Shown here: positions 16,762 through 25,633 of the stretch, in pieces | Layout: the number at the start of each line of letters is the position of its first letter | Position numbering within the stretch: position 1 is the first letter of the stretch | Assembly (NCBI RefSeq): GCF_000184685.1 | Contig: NC_014830.1 | Coordinates: 3,410,001 to 3,474,000 of the forward strand | Direction: 5' to 3' | DNA: 64,000 bases | Source: Intrasporangium calvum DSM 43043 | GTDB taxonomy: Bacteria; Actinomycetota; Actinomycetes; Actinomycetales; Dermatophilaceae | Made by a program: the position numbers and the translations under genes | The notes under the pieces: model-generated | The model's input: the letters and a program-made list of their open reading frames with translations, nothing else | What the model was told of the DNA's origin: nothing | Database searches by the model: none

Positions 16762-19700
16762 TTAGCACCCCATGGAGGGGCCAGAAGGCCGCATCGACTC
16801 ACTGGGCTCGACCTGCCACTCGGAATCCCCAAGGGCCCGACGGCGGTCCATTTCGCCTACGAGTGCACCGTCCCAATGACTAAGGAGATCGGCACTGGTC
16901 GCGCTCGCATTGCGTGTCCAGCGGTCGCGTACAGCCACATCCTCGAGATCGATCCCGAAGCGTTCGGCGTGGTGCATGCGAGCGATCAAGGGACGCAGCG
17001 TGTCGGTCTTCTTCGCGCGGTCGATCTCGGCCTCTGTGACACCTGCGGTCCTGAGAATGTCGAGGTACCGGCCCTCGCGGCCAGCCTCGAGGACGGCGGC
17101 GCCTTCGGCGTCGAGCCGGCTCGGGCTGGTCGCCGCGGTGACCTCGGAGATACGTGTCGCGGTGGCGGACGTGTCCGATCCTGGCCGGGCGAGCACGGCC
17201 TTGAGCACGTCGACAGGGTCCAGGGGATCGATGTCGCAGTGCGCGGTCGCCTGGTCCGGGTCGTACATCGTGTCGACATAGAGAACGTTTGACTCACGGC
17301 CTCGCGTCGCCATGACGTACAGGGGCTCACGGGTGGTGGTGGCCGTCACGTAAGCGTGGGCGGTGTCCACGGTCCTGCCCTGGGCGCGGTGAGCGGTGGT
17401 CGCGTAGCCCAGCTCGACATGCTCACTCACGTACTCTGCGGGAAGCGTCACCGCGCGCCCGCCCACCGGCCTGCGGACCCGAAGGGATCCATCCGGGAAG
17501 GTCCTGGTGACGATCCACTGGTCGCCGTTCTTGACCCACTCCCCCACCCGGCCGAGGGCGCCATTCGGACCGTCGCCGGTGACGATGTCGCGCTGGTTAA
17601 GCCGCGTGACGACGTGGTCGCCGGCGCCGATGGTGGTGCCGTCCCGGACGGTGACGCCCTCCTCGGAGACACGGTCGGAGTTGACGCGTTCGGCACGGGC
17701 GCGCTTGTTGAGGTCAGTGACGGTCTGTGCGTCGGCGGCGATCATGAGTGAGGTGCGTCCTGCGGTGATGTCGGTCTGCCACGCGGTGAAGAGCGCGTCG
17801 AGGACGGTGTCTCGGTCGCCACCGATGACGCGGCCGTGCTTTTCGTAGTCGTCCGCTGCGGTGGGGCGTCCGGTGCGCAGCTTGAGGGAGGCGTCGCGTT
17901 CCCATTCATGTCGGAAGCGGCGCACGTCGTGCAGCTGCGGCACGTCGTCTCGGTCGGTTGCAAGTAGCTTGAACGCTCCCCCGGCCTGCACCGGTGATAG
18001 TTGGGCCCAGTCCCCGACGAGCAGCACCTTTGCAGCGGCTGCACTGGCCGATGTGGTGATCTGGTCGAGTTCGAGGGTGCCGACCATGCTCGCTTCGTCG
18101 ATGATGACCAGCTGCCCGGGACGAAGCCGCCACCGGTCAATCTCGTGGGCGGTCCGACGTGCTTCGCGCTCCAAGGCCCGCGTGCGCAGGGACGGGCTGG
18201 CACGGTCCAGCCGGGCACGCAGTCGCTCGAGACGGGCTTGTCGTTCAGGCAGCCGTGCATGCTCGGTGAGCCACTTGGCGGTGTTCTCCGTCGGCATCCC
18301 AACGGCGTCGGCGAGGACCTCCGCGGCCGCGGCGGACGGCGCGAGCCCGACCACACTCCCCGGCCCGAACTTCGCTTCCCAGACCGCGCGGACGCCGGCC
18401 ATCGTCGTGGACTTGCCCGTCCCAGCTGGCCCGACGAGCACGTCCAGGCTCCGCCCGGAGCCAGCGACACGGCATACGGCATCGGCCTGCTCGACCGACA
18501 GCGAGTGGTCACGTCCCGGCAGCGGCTGCGCCGCCACTACTGCCGCGGACTGCTCATCCACGGCGGGTGCGCCGACTGAGCGACCGGCGTCGAGGAGGCG
18601 CTGTTCGGCGTCGATGACCTCGCAGCTGGAGTACTTGATCGAGTCTCGAGGACGGAACCGGGAAGTGCCGTCCGGGCGGAGCAGTCCATCCGGGAGCAGC
18701 ACGGGTCCCGTGTCGTCTGGGGTGAGCCGGACGGCCCGGGTGAGAGCGATGTCGGTCACGTGCTCTGCGGTCGCGACGCGCTCATCGGGAGTCGTGAAGC
18801 GAACCCCGGCGACCTGCCGCAGGACCTCCGCCAGGACGTTGGCACGAGTGAAGGTGGCCCGCTTGGCCGCCACATTCTCAAGGGCGACACGGGCGGCGTC
18901 GGCGAGAATCTCCTCCGCCAGATCCGCCGCCCGCAACCGGGGAAGGTCGTTGCGGTCGGCAAGGCTCGCGACCCAGGCCTGCTGCGTGTCCACGCCAGCG
19001 CCGACGTGCGGCTCGGCACGCTTTCGCCAACCGCTGACCATCTCCGACAGCGGCCGTAGGTGCTTGTCGGGTCGAGTGGCGAGGGTGGCCTGCTGTCGCA
19101 GCTTGAGCACCTCGGTGTTCGTGGGCTGACGGCCGTGTGCGGCGATGAAGTCCCTTACGAGCTGCTCCTTCGCCTCATCGATCTGGCTTGAGCGTTGCGA
19201 GAACTCCTCCGCCAGGGCCTTCGGCACACCGGTGATCTCCCACTTCGGCTCCGCCGACCGGCGCCGCGACTGCGGCTCCCACCCCACGCCGAGATCGGCG
19301 GTGAGCAGGTCCGCGAGGACCCCGTTGTACAGCTCGGACAGCCCGACCGCCGACCGGAACAACGCCTTCGAGTCGAGGGTGCGCCACCCGCCATCAGAGG
19401 CGGCCTGGACCCGGTTCAGCACGACGACGTGGGTGTGCAGCTGTGGGTCGCCAGCGCGGGAGTCCCAGTGGTCGAATGCCGCCGCGACCACGCCGCGGAC
19501 GTCCTGCGACACCACACCGCCGCGGCCCGTCCGGGTGGCGAAGACCTCTCGCTCGGCGTACCCGATGACGAACTCCAGCGCCTTCTGGTGGGCCGCGTAG
19601 AACCGGTCGCGCATCGCCGGGTCGGCGAGCGCCCAGGCCACTGAGACGGACTTCGGAGCCGAGAACGTCAAGTCGAAACCGGAGACCGTCTTGGGAGCCT

Positions 19701-20019
19701 TCCGCGCCCGTCCGAGAGCATCGACGTATGCCGCTCGGCTGGCTCCCACGGGCCGGCCCAGGGCCGCGCCGCTGACCGGGTCCTGGAGCATCCCGAGCAT
19801 CCGCCACAGGTGCTCATCTGTCACCCCGGAACCGGCCTCGACGCCGCGACCACCGTCGAGGCCGGCGAGTCCCGCGCCGAGGAAGCGGCCCGGCGGGGTG
19901 CCCTCCGCCGTGTAGTAAGCGGTCAGGGGATCCGACGTCCGCGTCGCCCGATCGGCGCGCGCGACCGAGGACATGAGGTACCGGAAGCCGGCACCCAGCG
20001 TCATCCGCCTGATCGACAT
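16762..20019 (-). CDS. MobF-family conjugative relaxase-helicase (TrwC/TraI type)
   Basis: 1085 aa, starting at MSIRRMTLGAG, the usual start of actinobacterial MobF relaxases. Tyr35 and Tyr36 (TAYYTAEG) are the likely nicking tyrosines. His184, His195 and His197 (DHWDSRAG, then LHTHVVV) are the HUH metal site. The C-terminal half is an SF1 helicase: GPAGTGKST (Lys536), then IIDEASMVG, then YATTAHRAQGRTVD and ATRGRESNVLYVD. It would nick oriT, stay attached to the 5' end and pilot the strand through the coupling protein at 45527-47275. It is transcribed away from the T4SS genes. oriT is expected upstream, in 20020-20250. Confidence 0.92.
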   Translation of the reverse strand: MSIRRMTLGAGFRYLMSSVARADRATRTSDPLTAYYTAEGTPPGRFLGAGLAGLDGGRGVEAGSGVTDEHLWRMLGMLQDPVSGAALGRPVGASRAAYVDALGRARKAPKTVSGFDLTFSAPKSVSVAWALADPAMRDRFYAAHQKALEFVIGYAEREVFATRTGRGGVVSQDVRGVVAAAFDHWDSRAGDPQLHTHVVVLNRVQAASDGGWRTLDSKALFRSAVGLSELYNGVLADLLTADLGVGWEPQSRRRSAEPKWEITGVPKALAEEFSQRSSQIDEAKEQLVRDFIAAHGRQPTNTEVLKLRQQATLATRPDKHLRPLSEMVSGWRKRAEPHVGAGVDTQQAWVASLADRNDLPRLRAADLAEEILADAARVALENVAAKRATFTRANVLAEVLRQVAGVRFTTPDERVATAEHVTDIALTRAVRLTPDDTGPVLLPDGLLRPDGTSRFRPRDSIKYSSCEVIDAEQRLLDAGRSVGAPAVDEQSAAVVAAQPLPGRDHSLSVEQADAVCRVAGSGRSLDVLVGPAGTGKSTTMAGVRAVWEAKFGPGSVVGLAPSAAAAEVLADAVGMPTENTAKWLTEHARLPERQARLERLRARLDRASPSLRTRALEREARRTAHEIDRWRLRPGQLVIIDEASMVGTLELDQITTSASAAAAKVLLVGDWAQLSPVQAGGAFKLLATDRDDVPQLHDVRRFRHEWERDASLKLRTGRPTAADDYEKHGRVIGGDRDTVLDALFTAWQTDITAGRTSLMIAADAQTVTDLNKRARAERVNSDRVSEEGVTVRDGTTIGAGDHVVTRLNQRDIVTGDGPNGALGRVGEWVKNGDQWIVTRTFPDGSLRVRRPVGGRAVTLPAEYVSEHVELGYATTAHRAQGRTVDTAHAYVTATTTREPLYVMATRGRESNVLYVDTMYDPDQATAHCDIDPLDPVDVLKAVLARPGSDTSATATRISEVTAATSPSRLDAEGAAVLEAGREGRYLDILRTAGVTEAEIDRAKKTDTLRPLIARMHHAERFGIDLEDVAVRDRWTRNASATSADLLSHWDGALVGEMDRRRALGDSEWQVEPSESMRPSGPSMGC

Positions 20020-20253
20020 CGTCACGCCCGGGACACGCCCCCGCGGGGGCACCAACCGGCCCTGCCGGCCGGGGCGACCACCTCTGGTGCCAGACGTGTA
20101 GGGCGAGGGTTGGCCTGTGGTCCCGGTGGACTCGGAGGAGAGCCTCTGGTGCGCCCTAGGCGGCGTCGCAGGAGCCGATGGATGCCGGAGGGAGGTCGTA
20201 TGCCGCTGGGCTTGGTTTGGTGCCTACCGAAGGGGGCCCTCGGATGGGAACAA
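20020..20253. other. Region upstream of relaxase, likely place for oriT
   Basis: Position directly upstream of a MobF gene is typical for oriT. GC-rich short inverted repeats are visible (for example CCGGCCCTGCCGG near 20058-20070), but no nick motif can be confirmed by eye. Confidence 0.25.
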
Positions 20254-20535
20254 ATGTTCGATACTGGGGGAATGGCGGGCGGCATGGGCAAGGGACTCGG
20301 GATCCCGCTGCGCGACCGCATGACTGTCGTGGGTAGCCAGGCCGTAAACCGCCAGCCGCGTCGACACTGCTGGGTCACCGGCCCTGCGGACGCCCCCGGA
20401 CCACACCCGGGCCTCGTCATCTCGTGGGAACGCCGCGGCGATGAGTGGTGGGCCTACGTCGTGTGGACGGTCGTCGCCGACCGCACGGTGGTGCAGCAGT
20501 GGCTGCCGGCCAGCCTCATCCGCCCCGCCGGGTAA
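20254..20535 (+). CDS. Small hypothetical protein beside the relaxase
   Basis: 93 aa from the ATG at 20254 with a weak GGGAA upstream; ATGs at 20272 and 20284 are alternatives. The conserved-looking core (HCWVTGP, then PGLVISWERRGDEWWAYV, then VVQQWLPASLIRP) resembles a small beta-rich domain I associate with actinobacterial mobile elements, but I know no function. It is transcribed divergently from the relaxase. Confidence 0.55.
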   Translation: MFDTGGMAGGMGKGLGIPLRDRMTVVGSQAVNRQPRRHCWVTGPADAPGPHPGLVISWERRGDEWWAYVVWTVVADRTVVQQWLPASLIRPAG

Positions 20536-20754
20536 GACCGAACCGTCAAGATTCGCCTCGTTGAGCTGGCTTCAGACAGAACTTGGGGCGCCACGCCAGC
20601 AGTGCCCGCCGGCCAATCCGGGGAGGAGGGTGTGTTGGACCGGAGCGGGGCTGGTCACATAACCACTCGGGGATGCCTAATGGTTCCCTTCCGGGGAAGA
20701 GCCAATTTCCCCGAACCGATTGACGTCGCTATGGCGCAGGGCCACGCTAAAGGG

Positions 20755-20916
20755 GTGACCGATGATCGTGTTCCCGGCGTGCAGGAATCCGACACGGCCT
20801 TGTTCAGTTGCATGGTCTGCCCGGACGTGGAGATCTACGGGAATGACACCGTCCCCGACTGCCCCAACGCGACTTGGCATCCCATGACTGCGGTCGACGA
20901 CCCCAAGGGCCGTTAG
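20755..20916 (+). CDS. Small cysteine-containing hypothetical protein
   Basis: 53 aa from a GTG at 20755 that overlaps a GGGG ribosome-like motif; an upstream ATG at 20731 is possible. Three cysteines (CMVCP and PDCPN) could form part of a metal site. The short length and ordinary context make this tentative. Confidence 0.4.
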   Translation: MTDDRVPGVQESDTALFSCMVCPDVEIYGNDTVPDCPNATWHPMTAVDDPKGR

Positions 20917-20938
20917 GGACTGTGTGATGGCTCGCGCC

Positions 20939-21991
20939 TCACGAGGCTTGTGCTTCTTGCGGAGTTGCATCTTTCATGAGCCGCAGGATGGTGCAGTAGC
21001 CTCGGGCACTGCCCAAGGCTGCTTGGTACGCCACTACGGCCAACGCCACGTATGCGCCTGCGATCATGATGAATGGCGCGATCAGGGGGGGCTTTCCCCA
21101 GGCGAGCACGATGGCAAGTGCCGCAATGCCCAATGCGATGAACACTAGCGTGCAGTACATGTCCAGCCTGGTGCGGAACTGATCGTGTTGCAGTCGGGCG
21201 CGTGGCTCGAGCCATGACCTACGGCGAAGCGCGAAGGTCAACAGATCCTCGCCCGTCTCATTCACAATTTCGTCCTCGGTGGCTCGCAATACGTTCCCCA
21301 GCTTGGTCGGCAGGATGCGAGCACGGGCCGGGTACTCCTTAACGGCCTGTCGAGCGTCATCAAAGCGGGCGAGATCCCATGGGTCGCAAGCTGTTCGCCA
21401 GTTCAGCTTGTCAAGCAGGGCCTGGTTTGCCGGCTCACTCGGCACTACTTTGCCGAGTTCGTGGGCTCTTGCCCTGAGTGCCATCACGACCTCTGCCGGC
21501 AGGGCAGCGATCTTGTGCTCGGAGTTGTCGAAGGCAACGCGTGCGTACCGCCCCTTTCGCTTCTTGAGAGTCTCCCAGCGGTGGACATGCCATCGGATAA
21601 GCAGCGACCGGAGCCACCTACTTGGCCATCGCCGCATCCAGTAGCCCTCCAAGGCTCGGATGGCCCCGAACGAGAACGCCTGCGTCAGGAGTGTCCCCAG
21701 AACAAGGACCGGGACAGCAAGCAGCAAGACTGGGAGCCATGCGCTTCCGATAGCACCGAGGGCGTCTTCCAGGTCGGCCGATCCTTGCGATCGGAACTGG
21801 AGAAGGACGGCCAGCGTCGCGGCGAAGAGGCCAGCAGGCAACCACGCGCTCAGACTCAGCTGGTCCAATACCTTCGCGGCCAGTGCCGACAGCCCTTCCG
21901 GCGACGCCTCGACCGCAGGATCACTTGGAGGCCGTGGGGTCGACGCTGCCGAAGGTTCTGTTTGCCGCGTCCGCATCGCCGTCGGTGACAT
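20939..21991 (-). CDS. Membrane protein of unknown function, four predicted TM segments
   Basis: 350 aa from the ATG at 21991; a TTG two codons upstream is the other choice. Two hydrophobic segments lie in the first third (about 48-66 and 86-110), then a basic cytosolic region rich in Arg, Lys and Trp (about 115-265), then two more TM segments (about 280-335) before a polar tail. The TM2-loop-TM2 topology suggests an inner-membrane protein with a large cytosolic domain. It sits between relaxase and T4SS genes. Entry exclusion or defence are possible roles, with no motif to decide. Confidence 0.65.
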   Translation of the reverse strand: MSPTAMRTRQTEPSAASTPRPPSDPAVEASPEGLSALAAKVLDQLSLSAWLPAGLFAATLAVLLQFRSQGSADLEDALGAIGSAWLPVLLLAVPVLVLGTLLTQAFSFGAIRALEGYWMRRWPSRWLRSLLIRWHVHRWETLKKRKGRYARVAFDNSEHKIAALPAEVVMALRARAHELGKVVPSEPANQALLDKLNWRTACDPWDLARFDDARQAVKEYPARARILPTKLGNVLRATEDEIVNETGEDLLTFALRRRSWLEPRARLQHDQFRTRLDMYCTLVFIALGIAALAIVLAWGKPPLIAPFIMIAGAYVALAVVAYQAALGSARGYCTILRLMKDATPQEAQAS

Positions 21992-22366
21992 ACACAAAGA
22001 GTGCTCGGCCCCATGAGCCTTTCCACGGCGACGCGCCGCTAATGACCATCAAGCGGAACCGTGCATGCCCAGCTCGGTTTGCGGGCACAGTATCGAGGCG
22101 CGTCAATCAGGTCGCGGGCAACCTACTGCCGTTTCCGCGCGGCGGTTGGCACATCGCCCCCCGAGCCAGGAATGCACAGGTCTTTGGCCCGGGGGCAGAG
22201 GGTCCTTTCCGGGGAACTAGTAACTCCTCCTGTCGGTCATGGGTCCAGCTCGTCGGCTAGCGATGCTCACGGCAACCCTGCTAAGGGCGCGAGGTCGATA
22301 GTCGCCCACGCGGTTCGTGGTCCACGCATCGCATCAGTGATTGAACCGATCGACGAGGAGCAGCCG
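21992..22366. other. Divergent intergenic region without a gene
   Basis: Lies between the minus-strand membrane protein and the plus-strand coiled-coil gene and should hold both promoters. I see GC-rich short repeats but no clear operator, RNA gene or coding frame. Confidence 0.4.
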
Positions 22367-22657
22367 GTGACCGAGACCCAGCAGAAACGACGTCCTGTCA
22401 ACGATGCAGCCCGAGAGCGGCTGCGCGACGCGCAGAAGGCCGAGGCCAACGCACTGCGCCTCGTGGGCGCGGCGGAGAAGGTCCGAGAGCGTGCTCAGCG
22501 TGCCCTCGAGAAGGCCGAGCACTCGCTCGCCCAAGCCCAGGCCGGGCTGGTCAAGGTGTCAGGTGCGGATCGGGCGGCTCTTCTGCTCGACGAGCCCGTC
22601 GGGGCCCTTCGCACCCGCCTGCGTCAGGTAGGTGCCAGCACACGCCGCGTGGAGTGA
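22367..22657 (+). CDS. Small coiled-coil protein
   Basis: 96 aa. The GTG at 22367 is chosen because GAGGAG ends 6 nt upstream. Residues about 8-65 are a nearly continuous charged helix rich in Ala, Glu, Arg, Lys and Gln with heptad-like spacing (AARERLRDAQKAEANALRLV). Small proteins of this kind occur near partition, plasmid-regulation and conjugation genes. No family recognised. A strong hairpin follows 55 nt after the stop. Confidence 0.55.
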   Translation: MTETQQKRRPVNDAARERLRDAQKAEANALRLVGAAEKVRERAQRALEKAEHSLAQAQAGLVKVSGADRAALLLDEPVGALRTRLRQVGASTRRVE

Positions 22658-22712
22658 GTCCTTCGACCTCAGCGGCCCGCAACCGCACTGGCCCGAACTC
22701 CAAGCGCCAATA

Positions 22713-22747
22713 GGGTGGAGGCTGCGTCGCGGACGCAGCCTCCACCC
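22713..22747 (+). terminator. Perfect 16-bp hairpin, probable terminator
   Basis: Arms GGGTGGAGGCTGCGTC and GACGCAGCCTCCACCC pair perfectly around a GCG loop. There is no U-run, as is common in actinobacteria. It separates the coiled-coil gene from the Nudix gene, whose ribosome site starts only 5 nt later, so it could also act as an attenuator for the Nudix gene. Confidence 0.65.
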
Positions 22748-22766
22748 GACGGAAAGGAGTGGGTCC

Positions 22767-23330
22767 ATGGCCGACCCGGCAGGCGAAGGAGCTTGGAGAG
22801 TCATGGGTGAGCGACAGATCTATGAGAGCCAGTGGGTGACCCTTGGCAAGGCGGACGTGGTCCTGCCGTCGGGGCAGCGGTTCGAGCACCACACCGTGAC
22901 CATGCCCGAGGCCGCGATGGCGGTTGTGGTGGACGATGCCGGCGACAACGTCCTCCTGTCCTGGCGGCACCGGTTCGTCCCGGACGTGTGGAACTACGAG
23001 CTTCCCGGAGGCTTGGTCGACTCCGGTGAGTCGCCGGCGGAGACCGTCGCCCGCGAGATCGTCGAAGAGACCGGCTACAGGGCGCGCTCCATCCGTCCAG
23101 CGGTGGAGTTTGAGCCGATGGTGGGGATGCTCCGGTCGCGGCACCACGTCTTCATCGCCGAGGGTGCCGAGCTCGTCGGTGAGCCGAGTGAGGCCGACGA
23201 GGGCACGTTCGAGTGGGTACCCCTGGCCGATGTGCCCGGGCTCATCGAGTCGGGCAAGGTGCTCAACTCAGGGACTCTTGTCGGGCTGCTCCACTTCCTT
23301 GCCTTCACAGCGCGCGAGGATCGCAAGTAG
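22767..23330 (+). CDS. Nudix hydrolase (ADP-ribose pyrophosphatase-like)
   Basis: 187 aa, ATG with GGAAAGGAG 7 nt upstream. The Nudix box is complete: Gly82, Glu88, then REIVEETG at 96-103, matching Gx5Ex7REUxEExGU. The layout (DDAGDNVLLSWRHRF before the box) resembles ADP-ribose/nucleoside-diphosphate-sugar hydrolases. On the integrative plasmid pSAM2 the immunity protein Pif carries a Nudix motif and limits transfer between donors. A similar job here is inference. The 3' end overlaps the convergent HTH regulator gene by 63 bp. Confidence 0.85.
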   Translation: MADPAGEGAWRVMGERQIYESQWVTLGKADVVLPSGQRFEHHTVTMPEAAMAVVVDDAGDNVLLSWRHRFVPDVWNYELPGGLVDSGESPAETVAREIVEETGYRARSIRPAVEFEPMVGMLRSRHHVFIAEGAELVGEPSEADEGTFEWVPLADVPGLIESGKVLNSGTLVGLLHFLAFTAREDRK

Positions 23331-24440
23331 CCGTTTGCGTTGACGCCGGGAGCCGTAGCGGTCAGCCATGCGCAGCGCAGACCGAGCCTCCGTCGTCGCC
23401 GCGGTCAGGTCGCCAGCGTTGAGATGAGCCGTAGCCAAGTCGGCACGCATCGACGTGGCCGCGCGCACTGAGTCTCCCTCTGCCGTCAGGGCGGTCGCGA
23501 TGGCGTCGACGGCATGGAGATCTCCCAGCTTGGCGAGGCAATGAGCCTGCCAACGGGCGAGATGTTCCGGGCTGAGCATGAGGAAGGGCAACTCAGCACA
23601 GTCGCCGGCGCCGTCGAGCAGCGTCTCTGCATCGTCGAGGAGCCGCCGGGCCGACGCGTCGTGACCGTTCGCGGCCAAAGCCTCGGCGGAGGCTGCGGCG
23701 AGCCAAGTGCGCATGAGGGCCGGCGTGCGGGATGAGCGGGTGCGTGCTGCGTCGATGGCTGCGATCGCCAGTCTTGGTTCCTGGGCATCGACGAGGACGA
23801 GTCCCTGCTGGGCCATGACATGAGCGAGGACGGTGTCGTCCCCGCTCTCCATCGCGGCCGCTTTGGCGGTCTCGTGGTACTCCCATGCCGAGCAGACCTC
23901 GCCGCGATCGAGGGCCTGCCAGCCTGCCAAGGCCGCGGCCTCGGCCAGCGTGCTCGCCAGCTGCGGCCTTGCCGGGCCGACGCAGTGGCGCAGGACGGAT
24001 TCGACCTGGGTGACGTGCGCCTGGGCTTGTGCGGCCTGGGCTGCGGAGCCGAGCCGGCGGTCGAGCATGCGCAGGTGCTGCGTCTGGGCTTCGAAGATGT
24101 CAATGAGGGACTCGTCGACGTCGACCAGCTCGAGCCGCTTCTCGCGCAGCTCCGCCACCCGCCCTGTGTCGTCCGGAGGCGCGAACCCGAGGGCCTCTGG
24201 CGGCGCCTCGTAGATCTCCATGAAGGCACGCTGGTAGGCCGGCACGGTGACGGCGCGCTCACCAGACTCCCAGTAGCTGACCATCCGCTTGAGTGACGCG
24301 CCTTCGGGACACGAGTCCCCGTTTCGCTCAACGGCTGCCTGAAAGCGTCGCATGGCCGCGGCCTGGCTCCACCCCCGCCGCTTGCGGTGCGACCGCAGCG
24401 GCGTCGGGTCGGCACTCACTGGCGAGTCACCGTCAGTCAC
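23268..24440 (-). CDS. HTH transcriptional regulator with long helical-repeat domain
   Basis: 390 aa from a GTG at 24440. Residues about 10-75 form a helix-turn-helix of XRE type (RSHRKRRGWSQAAAMRRFQ, then MVSYWESGERAV). The remaining 300 residues are Ala/Leu-rich helical repeats resembling TPR, as in Streptomyces regulators whose repeat domain senses a peptide or small molecule. It is divergent from the 24741-25633 genes across a region with an inverted repeat, and convergent with the Nudix gene with a 63-bp overlap of coding ends. Likely a master regulator of the element's transfer or accessory genes. Confidence 0.75.
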   Translation of the reverse strand: MTDGDSPVSADPTPLRSHRKRRGWSQAAAMRRFQAAVERNGDSCPEGASLKRMVSYWESGERAVTVPAYQRAFMEIYEAPPEALGFAPPDDTGRVAELREKRLELVDVDESLIDIFEAQTQHLRMLDRRLGSAAQAAQAQAHVTQVESVLRHCVGPARPQLASTLAEAAALAGWQALDRGEVCSAWEYHETAKAAAMESGDDTVLAHVMAQQGLVLVDAQEPRLAIAAIDAARTRSSRTPALMRTWLAAASAEALAANGHDASARRLLDDAETLLDGAGDCAELPFLMLSPEHLARWQAHCLAKLGDLHAVDAIATALTAEGDSVRAATSMRADLATAHLNAGDLTAATTEARSALRMADRYGSRRQRKRLLAILARCEGKEVEQPDKSP

Positions 24441-24740
24441 CTGCCGTCACCTGTTGCGTCCGGCGTGCGCCGGGAAGCGTTGAGCCACAAGCACTTCAAC
24501 GATCCGTTTGGAGATCTCATGCGCGACTTCCCCGATCTTGCCCGCCAATCGACCACGTCTTGTCATGGTCGGCCGACGAGTCCGTCCGTGCAACCGGAGG
24601 CGCCTCGGGCTGTGGACAACCTCGCACTTGAGTTGTCCACAGCCCTTTACCCCCCGTCTCTTGACCGCACAGATGTGGAGCGCGCCCTTAGGGCAGGTGA
24701 CCGACCGGCAGTGCCATGGAGTGACAGGAGGGAAGCCACC
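24441..24740. promoter_or_regulatory. Divergent control region with DnaA-box-like inverted repeat
   Basis: Separates the HTH regulator (minus) from the gene at 24741 (plus). No convincing gene. It contains the long inverted repeat listed separately at 24607-24645 and a strong AGGAGG ribosome site at 24725-24732 for the next gene. Confidence 0.5.
24607..24645. repeat. Perfect 14-bp inverted repeat made of two DnaA-box-like sequences
   Basis: GGGCTGTGGACAAC at 24607-24620 and its exact reverse complement GTTGTCCACAGCCC at 24632-24645, with an 11-nt spacer. Each arm contains TTGTCCACA, the form of the DnaA box found in GC-rich actinobacteria. It could be a DnaA-binding control site, part of a replication origin, or the operator of the adjacent HTH regulator. 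Confidence 0.6.
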
Positions 24741-25187
24741 ATGACCACAACGATTTCGGAAACACCAGATCCCGCCCCCCGGCGACCAGACGCCAGTGTC
24801 CAGCGCCTGTGGCGAGCTCTGCACGACTGCGCGCTCCTGACTGCCTGGACGCCGCAGAGGGACGCCCTGTGGCACGCCATCGACGACTTAGTGTGCACAC
24901 GATCAGCCACGCGAGCCGTACCGTTCGGCTCGAACACCGAGGTGGAGATCACCGGCGAGTACGCGCATGACGAGCTGATCGCGGCGATCGAGTGGCTGAC
25001 CGCCAACGAGGTGCGCGCCCGGGGCCTGGATCCGGAGCATCTGTTCGCCGTCCTTCGTGCCGTCGCGACGCGCAGTGCCAACGGCTCGGCTCGGGCGGCG
25101 CAGCTGGACATGCTCCATGGCATGACGAACGTGCCGCCCGGTGACCCGGTGCGGTGGTTGGCCCTGGACGAGGAGGGTGCCGCATGA
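24741..25187 (+). CDS. Hypothetical protein of the ICE accessory operon
   Basis: 148 aa, ATG with AGGAGGGA 8 nt upstream, a near-perfect ribosome site. Soluble, helical, no catalytic motif (QRLWRALHDCALL, then HDELIAAIEWLTANEVRARG, then HLFAVLRAVATRS). It overlaps the next gene by ATGA. I do not recognise the family. Position between the regulator and the T4SS genes suggests a role in transfer control or replication of the element. Confidence 0.6.
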   Translation: MTTTISETPDPAPRRPDASVQRLWRALHDCALLTAWTPQRDALWHAIDDLVCTRSATRAVPFGSNTEVEITGEYAHDELIAAIEWLTANEVRARGLDPEHLFAVLRAVATRSANGSARAAQLDMLHGMTNVPPGDPVRWLALDEEGAA

Positions 25188-25633
25188 TCGCGGCGTCCCT
25201 GACCTTCGAGAAGTGGACGATCTGCAACGTCGGCCTGTCATCCGCCGACTTGTCCGAGCTCGACCTCGAGGCCGCCTTCGAGGTCTTGGTGTCCAGGTGC
25301 GAGGAGGCCCGTCGGCGCGGAGCCTCGGATCCGCTGATGTCGTTGTCCCCGAAGGGAGCCGGTGGCAACTCGCGGGCCTGCACGCGAGAGATGCTGATGC
25401 AGCTGGGGTACTCGCGCGGGCAGCTGCGGATCATCCACCGGCTCATGGGTGGCTCCCCCTCCGGCTGGCCCGGCCTGCTTCGGATCTTCGCCGAGGACCG
25501 TGACCTCACCGCGTGGGAGCGCGGATACGTGCGTCGTCAGGTCCGGGCCTTTCGCACCCTCGGCCCTACCGGGGTCGAGCGGCGCGAGCTGGCCGCATCA
25601 CGCGCCCGGCGTGATCACAGGATCGCGGAGTGA
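25184..25633 (+). CDS. Hypothetical protein coupled to the preceding gene
   Basis: 149 aa, ATG overlapping the previous stop (ATGA), with an AGGAGG motif inside the upstream gene. It contains helical segments and a stretch (CTREMLMQLGYSRGQLRIIHRLMGG) that could fold as a helix-turn-helix. A basic C-terminus (RRELAASRARRDHR) fits nucleic-acid binding. The end overlaps the convergent gene at 25598 by 36 nt. Function unknown. Confidence 0.55.
   Translation: MIAASLTFEKWTICNVGLSSADLSELDLEAAFEVLVSRCEEARRRGASDPLMSLSPKGAGGNSRACTREMLMQLGYSRGQLRIIHRLMGGSPSGWPGLLRIFAEDRDLTAWERGYVRRQVRAFRTLGPTGVERRELAASRARRDHRIAE

Noticed and set aside
17861-19129. 422-aa plus-strand open frame
   Set aside because: Antisense of the relaxase-helicase, Ser/Arg-rich low-complexity product.
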